Source: an uncultured Acetobacteraceae bacterium
Lineage (GTDB): Bacteria > Pseudomonadota > Alphaproteobacteria > Acetobacterales > Acetobacteraceae
DNA length: 64,000 nt
NCBI GenBank assembly: GCA_903907955.1
Contig: CAIVPZ010000082.1
Coordinates: 1 to 64,000 of the forward strand
Direction of reading: 5' to 3'
A model generated the notes under the pieces. That model saw nothing but the letters and a program-made list of their open reading frames with translations, had not been told where the DNA came from and did no database searches. Within the stretch, counting starts at the first letter, position 1, and every line of letters starts with the position of its first letter. Made by a program: the position numbers and the translations under genes. Positions 17,621 through 25,865 of this stretch are shown piece by piece.

Positions 17621-17836
17621 ATGTTGATCTTTCACTACGTATCGGCGGGCGTCCTCGCGCTTGGCGCGTTCATGACGGCGGTGGGGATCGCCTTCGCCGT
17701 CAGCTACAACGCCGCCACCAGCGAACCGCCGGACAGCCTGGAAGAGGAACAAAGCCGCAACCGCATGGGCAACGCGGCGCTCGCCCTGGTCATCATCGGC
17801 CTGGTGATGTGTGGGGTGGGCGTGCTGTTCATGTAG
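17621..17836 (+). CDS. Small two-transmembrane hypothetical protein (71 aa)
   Basis: Not recognised. Two hydrophobic helices (about residues 6-28 and 50-70) flank a short acidic loop (PPDSLEEEQSRNR). The ATG at 17621 follows CAGGGT at a workable distance. It overlaps the 3' end of the convergent SGNH hydrolase gene by 8 bp. Such small double-spanning proteins are common in alphaproteobacteria, usually without known role. Confidence 0.6.
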   Translation: MLIFHYVSAGVLALGAFMTAVGIAFAVSYNAATSEPPDSLEEEQSRNRMGNAALALVIIGLVMCGVGVLFM

Positions 17837-18614
17837 CGAACGGCGGCCGCGCCCGATCGCCGAGCAGGCCCGCCAGAGCCGGTTCGATCGCTGCCGCCAT
17901 GCGCGCCTGGGCGGCGGCGGTCGGATGCAGCGGCGCCTGGGCGGGCGTCAGCAGGGGGTCGTAGAACAGCGTGCGGTCCACCCGTCCGCCGGGCGCGAAC
18001 AGCGGTGCCAGGTCCATGAAGGCGACATCGCCGCCGGCGGTGTGGGCAGCGAGCGCGCGGTTGATCTCCAGCGTGGCCGCGCTCGCCCAGGCCGAACGCT
18101 CGCTGGGCAGCACGCCGAGCAGCAGCACCCGGGTTCGCGGCAGACGCCGTTTCGTCTCGTCCACCACCGCGAGGATTCCCGCCACATCGTCCGCCGCCGG
18201 CCAGTGCAGCCGGCCCAGATTGTTGGCGCCGATCAGGATCACGGCCGCCCGTGGCGCCATGCCATCGACCTCGCCGTTGCGCAGGCGCCAGAGCAGGTGG
18301 CTGGTGGCGTCGCCGACAAAGCCCAGGTTCAACGGGTTGCGGTCGCCGTAATAGTGCTGCCATGCCGGCTGGAAATCCTGCCAGTCCGGCGGGCCGGCGC
18401 GCTCCCAGTTCTGCGTGATGGAATCGCCCAGGAACACCAGATCGACCCGCCGCCGGCGGATTTCCGCCAGCTTTTCCGCATGGCGCTGGCGCCACCAGGG
18501 CGCGTCGAGCCGCGAGATCGGGGTCGTCGCCAGCGGCGCCTGCGCCGCGGCGGATGCCAGCAGCAAGGTTGGCAACAGCCCGGCCGCCGAAACCAGGGTC
18601 CGCCTGCTGATCAC
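17829..18614 (-). CDS. SGNH/GDSL-family hydrolase, exported
   Basis: A 261-residue lipase/esterase-like protein. A signal peptide occupies residues 1-24 (RR near the start, then a hydrophobic run to SAAA). Block I is FLGDSIT with nucleophile S65, block III is IGANN (128-132), and the C-terminal His of the triad is in LHPTAAAQ. The GANN form resembles platelet-activating-factor acetylhydrolase-like SGNH proteins, which deacylate lipids or sugars. Its start overlaps the stop of the PLP enzyme gene by four bases (ATGA), making it third in a coupled set 20319-17829. Confidence 0.82.
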   Translation of the reverse strand: MISRRTLVSAAGLLPTLLLASAAAQAPLATTPISRLDAPWWRQRHAEKLAEIRRRRVDLVFLGDSITQNWERAGPPDWQDFQPAWQHYYGDRNPLNLGFVGDATSHLLWRLRNGEVDGMAPRAAVILIGANNLGRLHWPAADDVAGILAVVDETKRRLPRTRVLLLGVLPSERSAWASAATLEINRALAAHTAGGDVAFMDLAPLFAPGGRVDRTLFYDPLLTPAQAPLHPTAAAQARMAAAIEPALAGLLGDRARPPFAT

Positions 18615-19762
18615 GCTGTTCCCCCCCGCAATGCCTGGTCGAGGTCATCATATAGGTCGCCCGGGTCCTCGATGCCCACCGACAGGCGCAGCAGATCGGG
18701 CGGGCAGGGGGAGTCGGGACCCTCGATCGAGGCGCGGTGCTCGATCAGGCTTTCCACCCCGCCCAGCGAGGTGGCGCGCTTCCACAACGCCACCCGGGCC
18801 GCGGTGGCCACCGCCGCCGCCGCGCCGCCGTGCAGGCGGATGCTCAGCATGCCACCAAACCCGCCCTGCATCTGCCGCCGGGCGATGTCGTGCCCCGGAT
18901 GGCCGGGAAGCCCCGGATACAGCACGCCGGCAACCCGCTCATGCCCGGCGAGCCGGGTTGCCAGTTCCATCGCACCGGCGCACGCCGCCTGCAGGCGCAG
19001 CGGCAGCGTGCGCATGCCGCGCAGCAGCAGGTAGGCCTCCAGCGGCCCGAGAATCTGCCCGAGCATCGACCGGTTGCGGCGGATGCGCGCCCAGAATTCA
19101 TCCGGCCGGCTGGTCGCCAGCGCGCCGGCGATCACGTCGGAATGGCCGTTCAGGTATTTGGTGGCGGCGTGCATGACGATGTCGGCGCCGAGCGCCAGCG
19201 GCCGGGTCAGCAGCGGGGTCGCGCAGGTGGAATCCACCGCCAGGCGCGCGCCGGCGGCGTGCGCGATCCCGGCCGCCGCGGCGATGTCGGTGAGCGTCCA
19301 CAGCGGGTTGCCCGGCGTCTCCAGCCAGACCAGCCTGGTCTCCCCCGGCCGCACCGCCGCGCGGAGTGCCTCGAGGTCGGACATATCGACCGTCTCGACC
19401 CGCAGCCCCCAATGGCTGGCGTCCGTCAGCAGCCAGTTGCGCAGCGCCCAGTACATCACCCGCGGTGCCACCACATGCGCGCCCGGCGCCAGCGCGAGGA
19501 ACACCGCGGTGGCCGCCGACATGCCGGAGCCCAGCAGCATGGCGGCCCCGGCGCCTTCCAGCGCCGCAATCACCGCCTCGGCCTGACGCACGGTTTCGTT
19601 GTCGGCGCGGCCGTAGATGTTGCCGCTGCGGTACTGGTTGTCGGCATCGCGCAGGAAGGTGGTGCTGACATGGATGGGCGGCACCACGGCGCGGGTCGCC
19701 GCGTCGATGTGGCCGAGCGCCTGTGCGGCGAGGGTGCGGGGGGACCAGCCGGCGCCGGTCAT
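18611..19762 (-). CDS. PLP-dependent Cys/Met-metabolism enzyme (trans-sulfuration family)
   Basis: A 383-residue fold-type I enzyme related to cystathionine gamma-synthase and beta/gamma-lyases. The PLP Schiff-base lysine is K202 in HAATKYLNGHSD; ETPGNPLW (148-155) and DSTCATPL (177-184) are family motifs. The substrate within the family cannot be fixed from sequence. The ATG at 19762 overlaps the stop of the upstream membrane-protein gene (ATGA) and marks the start of the conserved domain; the frame is open far beyond it but out of the protein family. It is the middle gene of a coupled three-gene set. Confidence 0.88.
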   Translation of the reverse strand: MTGAGWSPRTLAAQALGHIDAATRAVVPPIHVSTTFLRDADNQYRSGNIYGRADNETVRQAEAVIAALEGAGAAMLLGSGMSAATAVFLALAPGAHVVAPRVMYWALRNWLLTDASHWGLRVETVDMSDLEALRAAVRPGETRLVWLETPGNPLWTLTDIAAAAGIAHAAGARLAVDSTCATPLLTRPLALGADIVMHAATKYLNGHSDVIAGALATSRPDEFWARIRRNRSMLGQILGPLEAYLLLRGMRTLPLRLQAACAGAMELATRLAGHERVAGVLYPGLPGHPGHDIARRQMQGGFGGMLSIRLHGGAAAAVATAARVALWKRATSLGGVESLIEHRASIEGPDSPCPPDLLRLSVGIEDPGDLYDDLDQALRGGTA

Positions 19763-20319
19763 GGCCGCTGCCGGCCAGGGCCGGATTCGGCGGTATCCTG
19801 CAGTTTCCCATCGACGAAGAACAGCCGCACCAGCCGGTCCCTGCCGAGCGCATCGGCCAGTTGGCGGATGGCGAAATACGGCAGCAGGGCGAGGAACATG
19901 ATCAGGGTCGCGGAAAGGATCTCGAACAGCCGTGTGCCGACCACGGCGGATATCGATTCGGCGACGGTCTCGCCGCGCAGCGCGCCGCCGATGGATTCTT
20001 CGATTGCCGACAGCAGCAACAGGAACGCCAGGAAGACGAACGACCGGTAAATCGTCGGGTAGAGCAGCGGCCGGCGGCTGAACCGTTCGCCCAGGTGAAT
20101 GTCGTGCCCGATCAGCATGAACTTGCCCAGGATGAACGCCTTGACGGCGGCGAAACCCCAAGGCGCGTAACTGATGCCGACATCCCGCAGCACCGCGGTC
20201 TTGTGCAGTGTCAGCGCGCCGAAGCAGACGAAGAGGTAGGCGAAGATGATGGCGTACTGCCGGAACGTATGGCCGGCGCGGTCCGCGATGCTTGGTTTCA
20301 GACGCACGTCGCTGTTCAT
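19759..20319 (-). CDS. Integral membrane protein of unknown function
   Basis: A 186-residue protein, not recognised. Four hydrophobic segments are visible, about residues 22-42, 52-70, 92-112 and 132-155, with a charged C-terminal tail. The ATG at 20319 is the first plausible start, before the hydrophilic lead MNSDVRLKPS. Its stop overlaps the PLP enzyme start (ATGA), so all three genes to 17829 are probably one transcript. It faces the ThDP enzyme gene across a 149-bp divergent promoter region. Confidence 0.65.
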   Translation of the reverse strand: MNSDVRLKPSIADRAGHTFRQYAIIFAYLFVCFGALTLHKTAVLRDVGISYAPWGFAAVKAFILGKFMLIGHDIHLGERFSRRPLLYPTIYRSFVFLAFLLLLSAIEESIGGALRGETVAESISAVVGTRLFEILSATLIMFLALLPYFAIRQLADALGRDRLVRLFFVDGKLQDTAESGPGRQRP

Positions 20320-20468
20320 CGGCTGGTTCCCCCGCAGTGACACATTATCGCATGGTGCCCGGCGTGAAGATATCGTGCGCACCAGTGCATGCCGGCCGCG
20401 CGCCCGGGTCGACGCCAGGCCCCGCGCGGCTCTATCCTGAGGCGGCGAGGCGGCGAGGAGCGGCGACC

Positions 20469-22256
20469 ATGGAACTGGGCAAGGCGCGCGGAACACGGCT
20501 GGCGCCCCGCACCGGCGGACGGGTGCTGGCGGACGCCCTGGTGGCGCAGGGCATCGCCCACGCCTTCGCCGTGCCGGGCGAAAGTTACCTCGACGTGCTC
20601 GACGGCCTCTATGCGGTGCGGGAGAAGCTGCACCTGACCACCTGCCGCTTCGAGGCGGGCGCGGTGCATATGGCGGAAGCCTGCGGCAAGCTCACCGGCC
20701 GGCCGGCCGCCGCCTTCGTCACCCGAGGTCCGGGCGCCTGCCATGCCGCCATCGGGGTGCATGTGGCGTTTCAGGATTCCACGCCGCTGCTGCTGTTCGT
20801 CGGCCAGATTCCGTTCGCCGAGACCGACCGCGACAGTTTCCAGGAAGTCGATTACCGCCGCATGTTCCAGCCGCTGGCCAAATGGGTCACGCAGATCGAC
20901 GATGCGGCGCGCATCCCCGAACTGGTGGCGCATGCGGTCGATGTCGCCACCACCGGCCGCCCCGGCCCGGTGGTGATCGCGCTGTCGGAGGAGATGCAGA
21001 AACGCAGCGTCGAGGTGGCCGATATCGGCCGCGCCCCGGTAACCCGCCCGTATCCCGACCCGGACTCGCTGGCACGCATGACCGCCCTGCTGGCGCGCGC
21101 CCGCAAGCCGCTGGCCATCCTGGGCGGCAGTTGCTGGAGCGCGCAGGGGCGCGCCGATATCCGAACCTTTCTCACCGCGCATGACCTGCCGGTGGTGGTG
21201 GGCTTCCGCCGGCAGGCGCTGTACGACGGCACGCTCGACACCTATGTGGGCGATCTCGGCGTCGGGGCGGACCCCGCGCTGGTGGCGCAGGCCCGCGAGG
21301 CCGATCTGGTGCTGGCCATCGGCACCCGGCTGGGCGAGGCGGTGACGCAGGGCTACACGCTGTTCGACCGGGAAGGCCGCACGCCGATCGTGCACGTCCA
21401 TCCCGATCCGGCCGAACTCGGCCGGGTGTTCCGCCCGGCGCTCGGCATCGTCTCCGACCTCGACGCCTTTGCCGCCGCCGCGGCGCGGCTGCCGGCGCTG
21501 AAGCCGGCCTGGAGCGGGTGGCGGCGCGAGCTGCGCGCGGTGCGGCTGGCCGGGCGGGAGGTGCCGGATTACGAGGGGCCGTTGAACCTCGGCCAGGTGC
21601 TGCGCGACCTGGAGGGACTGCTGGAGGCGGACGCGATCCTCACCTGCGATGCCGGCAATTTTGCCGGCTGGCCGACGCGCTTCATGCATTTCTCCGACCG
21701 CCAGCGCTTCATCGGGCCGACCAACGGCTCCATGGGCTACGGGGTGCCGGCGGCGATCGGCGCCAAGATCGCCCACCCGCACCGCCAGGTGGTGGCCTTC
21801 GTCGGCGATGGCGGCTTCCTGATGACCGGGCAGGAACTGGCCACCGCGTTCCACCACGGTGTCGCCCCCATCGTGCTGGTGGGCAACAACCAGATGTACG
21901 GCACCATCCGCATGCATCAGGAGCGTGCCTATCCGGGCCGCGTTTCCGGCACCGCCTTGACCAACCCGGATTTCGTGAAGTTCATCGAGGCGTTCGGCGG
22001 CCATGGCGAACTGGTGGCGGCGACCGCCGAGTTCGCTCCGGCATTCCGGCGCGCGGTGGAGAGCGGCAGGCCGGCGGTGATCGAGCTGCGCCTGAACCCC
22101 GAGCAGGTCTCCAGCCGCGAAACCATCGCGCAGTTGCGCGGCGGGGCGGCCGGAAAGCCGGTGGCGAAGGCCAAGCCGAAGCGTGCCGCTGCGGCGGTGA
22201 CCCGCCCTGCCGGCGGTACCCGGGCGCCGGCGAAGAAACCGCCGCCGAAGCGGTGA
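20469..22256 (+). CDS. Thiamine diphosphate-dependent enzyme, acetolactate synthase large-subunit-like
   Basis: A 595-residue ThDP enzyme with the usual three domains: Pyr domain with catalytic E62 (CRFEAGAVHMAE), central domain, and PP domain with the GDGGFLMTGQEL...GNN ThDP-magnesium motif. The family covers acetolactate synthase, benzoylformate and oxalyl-CoA decarboxylase-like enzymes; no regulatory ilvN-type gene is near, so a catabolic decarboxylase or carboligase is as likely as acetolactate synthase. The last 35 or so residues are an unusual Lys/Ala/Pro-rich tail (KPVAKAKPKRAAAAV onward). The ATG at 20469 follows GAGGAG. It lies 33 bp before the dehydrogenase gene. Confidence 0.85.
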   Translation: MELGKARGTRLAPRTGGRVLADALVAQGIAHAFAVPGESYLDVLDGLYAVREKLHLTTCRFEAGAVHMAEACGKLTGRPAAAFVTRGPGACHAAIGVHVAFQDSTPLLLFVGQIPFAETDRDSFQEVDYRRMFQPLAKWVTQIDDAARIPELVAHAVDVATTGRPGPVVIALSEEMQKRSVEVADIGRAPVTRPYPDPDSLARMTALLARARKPLAILGGSCWSAQGRADIRTFLTAHDLPVVVGFRRQALYDGTLDTYVGDLGVGADPALVAQAREADLVLAIGTRLGEAVTQGYTLFDREGRTPIVHVHPDPAELGRVFRPALGIVSDLDAFAAAAARLPALKPAWSGWRRELRAVRLAGREVPDYEGPLNLGQVLRDLEGLLEADAILTCDAGNFAGWPTRFMHFSDRQRFIGPTNGSMGYGVPAAIGAKIAHPHRQVVAFVGDGGFLMTGQELATAFHHGVAPIVLVGNNQMYGTIRMHQERAYPGRVSGTALTNPDFVKFIEAFGGHGELVAATAEFAPAFRRAVESGRPAVIELRLNPEQVSSRETIAQLRGGAAGKPVAKAKPKRAAAAVTRPAGGTRAPAKKPPPKR

Positions 22257-22289
22257 GCGTGCCGGCGATGCCGCCATGAGCAGCAGCAC

Positions 22290-23561
22290 ATGACCGCCGG
22301 CAGCGGCATCTACACCGGCCCGGTGTTCGACATGGCGCGTGAGCAGTTCCACACCGTCGCCGACACCATGGGCATTCCGCCGGGCGAGCGCGACCGGTTG
22401 CTCTACCCCAAACGTGCCATCGCGGTATCGGTCCCGGTGCACATGGACGACGGCAGCGAGGCGGTGTTCCAGGGCTATCGGGTGCAGCACCACCTCTCGC
22501 TCGGCCCCACCAAGGGCGGCACGCGGTATTCGCCCAAACTCGACCTGGGCGAGGTGGCGGCGCTGGCGGTGTGGATGAGCTGGAAATGCGCCCTTTGCGG
22601 CCTGCCCTATGGCGGCGCCAAGGGCGGCGTGACCTGCGATCCCTACCGGCTCAGCCGGCGCGAGCTGGAAGCGGTGTCGCGCCGCTACATGCAGGAAATG
22701 ATCCCGTTCGTCGGCCCGCATACCGATGTCATGGCGCCCGACCTGGGTACCAACGAGCAGGTGATGGCCTGGTTCATGGACACCTATTCCATGTACCAGG
22801 GCAAGACGGTCACCGAGATCGTCACCGGCAAGCCGGTTGCCGCCGGCGGCACCGAGGGGCGGCGCGAGGCGACCGGGCGGGGGATCGCGCATCTGGTGGG
22901 GCGCGCCATGGAGCGGCTGCGGATGCCCCCGGCCGGCGCCACCGCCATCGTGCAGGGGTTTGGCAATGTCGGTTCGGTGACGGCCGTGGCGCTGGCCGGG
23001 CGCGGCCTGCGGATCGTCGGCGTGTCGGACCACACCGCCTGCTACCATGACCCGAAGGGGCTGGATGTGCCGGCGCTGCTGCGCCACGTGGCTGCGCACG
23101 GTGTGCTGGCGGGATGGTCGGGGCAGGCGGCGTGCGACCCCGCCGCGCTGCTGACGCTGCCCTGCGACGTGCTGGTGCCGGCGGCGGTGGAGCGGGTGAT
23201 CACCGGCAGCAATGCCGGCGCGCTGCAATGCCGCATCCTGGCCGAGGGCGCCAACGGCCCGACCACGCCGGACGCCGATCGCGTGCTGCGCGCCCGCCGC
23301 GACGAGGTATTCGTGATCCCCGATATCCTGTGCAATGCCGGCGGCGTGGTGGTGAGCTATTTCGAGTGGGTGCAGGACCTCCAGCAGTTCTTCTGGGACG
23401 AGGCCGAGGTGCTGAGCCGGCTGCACCAGGTGCTGGACCGGGCCTTCAACCGGGTGATGGCGCGGGCCGACCAGGACCACCTGCCGCACCGCGACGCGGC
23501 GACGGCGATCGGCGTGCAGCGGGTGCGCGACGCCAGCAAGGTGCGCGGCCTGTTCCCCTGA
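22290..23561 (+). CDS. gdhA: Glutamate dehydrogenase (Glu/Leu/Phe/Val family)
   Basis: A 423-residue amino-acid dehydrogenase that interconverts glutamate and 2-oxoglutarate plus ammonia. The substrate domain has GPTKGGTRY and LPYGGAKGG with catalytic K111, and GPHTDVMAPD. The NAD(P) domain has VQGFGNVGS. The C-terminus (NAGGVVVSYFEWVQD) is typical of the ~420-residue hexameric GDH rather than leucine dehydrogenase (~350 aa). It probably shares a transcript with the ThDP enzyme. Confidence 0.92.
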   Translation: MTAGSGIYTGPVFDMAREQFHTVADTMGIPPGERDRLLYPKRAIAVSVPVHMDDGSEAVFQGYRVQHHLSLGPTKGGTRYSPKLDLGEVAALAVWMSWKCALCGLPYGGAKGGVTCDPYRLSRRELEAVSRRYMQEMIPFVGPHTDVMAPDLGTNEQVMAWFMDTYSMYQGKTVTEIVTGKPVAAGGTEGRREATGRGIAHLVGRAMERLRMPPAGATAIVQGFGNVGSVTAVALAGRGLRIVGVSDHTACYHDPKGLDVPALLRHVAAHGVLAGWSGQAACDPAALLTLPCDVLVPAAVERVITGSNAGALQCRILAEGANGPTTPDADRVLRARRDEVFVIPDILCNAGGVVVSYFEWVQDLQQFFWDEAEVLSRLHQVLDRAFNRVMARADQDHLPHRDAATAIGVQRVRDASKVRGLFP

Positions 23562-23652
23562 CCGGCCCCTGATCGGCAGAGGGGGGGCGGGCTTTGCGCG
23601 GTGGCGGCGAACCGGCTAGGGTCGCCGCCTGATTGAAATCGGACAAAAAACG

Positions 23653-23970
23653 ATGAAGGGCTTTCTTCTGCTCATTGCCGCCATTGTTGGCGTGGGCTTC
23701 GCCTATCCGCTGGTCGGTGAGGGTACCACCAGCTCCTGCGACGCGGTCGAAAAAGTGACGGTGCGGGTGGTGGCGGTGCACGACAAGGATCATCCCAGCA
23801 GCCTGGTGCTGGGTTCCCTGCTGCAGGGCATTTCGCGCGGCCAGTTCGCCGCCGTCGCGGCGAAGGACCGCTACCCGAGCCTGCCGCCCGCCGTGGCCTG
23901 CACCGTGCTGTACTGGCACGCCGTGCTGAACACCGAGGATTTCGTCGACGACGTGGTCAAGCGGCACTGA
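23653..23970 (+). CDS. Small exported or membrane-anchored hypothetical protein (105 aa)
   Basis: Not recognised. The N-terminus (KGFLLLIAAIVGVGFAYPL) is a signal peptide or anchor, followed by a soluble part with two cysteines (SSCDAVEKV and AVACTVLYW) that may form a disulfide in the periplasm. It stands alone between glutamate dehydrogenase and a convergent hydrolase gene. Confidence 0.6.
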   Translation: MKGFLLLIAAIVGVGFAYPLVGEGTTSSCDAVEKVTVRVVAVHDKDHPSSLVLGSLLQGISRGQFAAVAAKDRYPSLPPAVACTVLYWHAVLNTEDFVDDVVKRH

Positions 23971-24016
23971 CCGACCTGCGCTGACCATTCTGCGCTGAGC
24001 GGCGGCGGAGCCTGCA

Positions 24017-25162
24017 TCACAATGCGGGTTCCGCCATGGCGTAGACCGCCCGCTCCACCGCCCCGAACAGCGCCAGCGCCGGCGCGTCGGCGAAGGGCAG
24101 CACCTGGGTCAGCAGGCAGCCGGCCAGCCCGCGGGCCGGATCGATCCAGTAATAGCAATTGCCCAGGCCGGCCCAGGCCATGCTGTTGGCGCTGCGCCCG
24201 TGCGGTCCCTGTTCGGTGTTGAGCAGGAAACCGAGCCCCCATTTCTGCGCCATGCCGGGAAACAGGTTGGCGTCGTTGGACAGTTTCGGCGCCGCCGAGA
24301 CCAGCGTGTGCACCAGCAGATCGCCGATCTGGTTGCGACCCATTTCGGCCACCGTCTCGGCGCGCAGCAGGCGCGTGCCGTCGAATATGCCGCCATTCAG
24401 CAGCATGCGCAGGAATCGCCCGTAGTCGCGCGCCGTGCCGCACAGGCCGCCGCCGCCGCCGGTGAAGCCCTGGCCCTCGCCGACCGGCCAGTCGATCGGC
24501 CGGAGGATGCCGTCGCCGCCGCGGCGGTGCATGCGCGCCAGCCGCGCCCGTTGCCCAGGGGTCAGCAGGAACGCGGTGTCGTGCATGCCGAGCGGACCGA
24601 GCACCTGATCGCGCAGACAGGCATCGAGTGTCTGTCCGCTGGCCGCTTCCACCGCCAGGCCGAGGATGTCGGTGTTGATGCCGTAGGTCCAGCGCGTGCC
24701 GGGGTCGAACAGCAGCGGCGTGCGCGTCACCTCCTCGAAACTGGCGGGAATGCGCGGCAGGCCGGTACGGTTGAGGTCCGGGTTCCAGAAATAGTAGCCG
24801 TAGCCTGCGGTGTGGGTGAGCAGGTGGCGCAGTGTCATGACCGTGCGCGCCGGCCGCAGCACCGGGGCGCCGCCGGCGTCGAACCCGTCCAGCACCAGCG
24901 GCGCGGCGAGCGCCGGCACGACGGCGGCGACCGGCGCGTCAAGCTGCAGCCGGCCTTGTTCCACCAGTTGCATGGCGGCGACGGACACGATCGCCTTGGT
25001 CATCGAGGCGATCCAGACGATGGTATCGGTGGTCATCGGCGCATCGCCCGAAAGGTCGCGGACCCCGGCGGCGGTTTCAAACAGCGTGCCATCGCGATTC
25101 ACCGCCAGTGCGACGGCACCGGGCACCGGGGCGTCGCGCAGCAAGGCAGTGATGTGGTCCAT
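24017..25162 (-). CDS. Beta-lactamase-fold serine hydrolase (class C/EstB-like)
   Basis: A 381-residue protein of the beta-lactamase-related family. The nucleophile motif is S53-M-T-K56, the tyrosine motif is YGIN in RWTYGINTD, and a HTAGYGY loop follows the LRHLLTH stretch. There is no signal peptide, so it is probably a cytoplasmic esterase or transesterase rather than an antibiotic-inactivating enzyme. EstB-like esterases and statin-synthesis acyltransferases share this layout. It lies 22 bp downstream of the 2H phosphodiesterase gene on the same strand and may be co-transcribed. Confidence 0.85.
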   Translation of the reverse strand: MDHITALLRDAPVPGAVALAVNRDGTLFETAAGVRDLSGDAPMTTDTIVWIASMTKAIVSVAAMQLVEQGRLQLDAPVAAVVPALAAPLVLDGFDAGGAPVLRPARTVMTLRHLLTHTAGYGYYFWNPDLNRTGLPRIPASFEEVTRTPLLFDPGTRWTYGINTDILGLAVEAASGQTLDACLRDQVLGPLGMHDTAFLLTPGQRARLARMHRRGGDGILRPIDWPVGEGQGFTGGGGGLCGTARDYGRFLRMLLNGGIFDGTRLLRAETVAEMGRNQIGDLLVHTLVSAAPKLSNDANLFPGMAQKWGLGFLLNTEQGPHGRSANSMAWAGLGNCYYWIDPARGLAGCLLTQVLPFADAPALALFGAVERAVYAMAEPAL

Positions 25163-25184
25163 GCTGCTCCGCTTGGCCTGTTTT

Positions 25185-25865
25185 CTATGTCGCCAACGGG
25201 ATTCGCTGAGCCAGCAGGAAGGGCGCTTTGCTGCCGCGCTGCACGAACAGGCAGATCTCCGTCACCCGCCGCCGTTCGCGCAGTGCCGGCGCGAACCAGG
25301 CCTCCGCCGCCGGGCACAAGGTTGCCTGTTCCTCCGGCGACAGCCGGCGGCTGAGCGTCATGTGGAACGCCCAGGTGGCGAAGACATAGGGATACCCCCA
25401 GCGCAGCAGGTTGGCTTCCTGGGCCGGCGACAATGCGGCGCGCCGGCGTTTACCCAGTTCGGCGGCGTTTGGCGGCGCACGCAGGTGGTGGGCACCGGCG
25501 ACTGCGGCATCGGCGAGGGCCTGCAACGCGGGACACGGTACGGTCTCTCGCAGGGCCAGGAAGCCGTGCAGGTTGGCCACCTCGAGCGGCGGCAGGTCGA
25601 AGGCGGGGATGCCGGCGGCGATGGCGCGGGTGGCCTGCACCACTTCGTCCCAGGTGATATCGTGGCGCACGGTCACCGGCGGTTTGAGCGTGGCGTGAAA
25701 GCCATAGAGGCGCGCTTCCTCGGTAAGCGCCGCAATACCGGGGATTGCCGGCTGCGGGGGCGCGGCGCCGGTTTCCGGGTCGCGGCCAAGCCAGCCGGCG
25801 CCGCGCGCCCAGAGCGGATCGTCGGCGGTGGGCGCGTAGTAGAGCGCCACGCGCACGCCGCGCAT
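25185..25865 (-). CDS. 2H phosphodiesterase-like protein of phosphonate operons (DUF1045)
   Basis: A 226-residue protein with the two H-x-T motifs of 2H phosphodiesterases, H57-A-T-L and H168-M-T-L. It belongs to the family annotated as putative phosphonate metabolism protein, normally found in C-P lyase operons and thought to act on cyclic or phosphodiester ribose intermediates. The ATG at 25865 shares a base with the phnM stop, so translation is coupled to phnM, as in intact phn operons. Here the rest of the operon is gone. Confidence 0.85.
   Translation of the reverse strand: MRGVRVALYYAPTADDPLWARGAGWLGRDPETGAAPPQPAIPGIAALTEEARLYGFHATLKPPVTVRHDITWDEVVQATRAIAAGIPAFDLPPLEVANLHGFLALRETVPCPALQALADAAVAGAHHLRAPPNAAELGKRRRAALSPAQEANLLRWGYPYVFATWAFHMTLSRRLSPEEQATLCPAAEAWFAPALRERRRVTEICLFVQRGSKAPFLLAQRIPLAT

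Noticed and set aside
20316-23489. 1057-codon minus-strand open frame
   Set aside because: Antisense shadow of the ThDP enzyme and glutamate dehydrogenase genes; composition rich in His/Arg/Gln with no domain, a GC-skew artefact.
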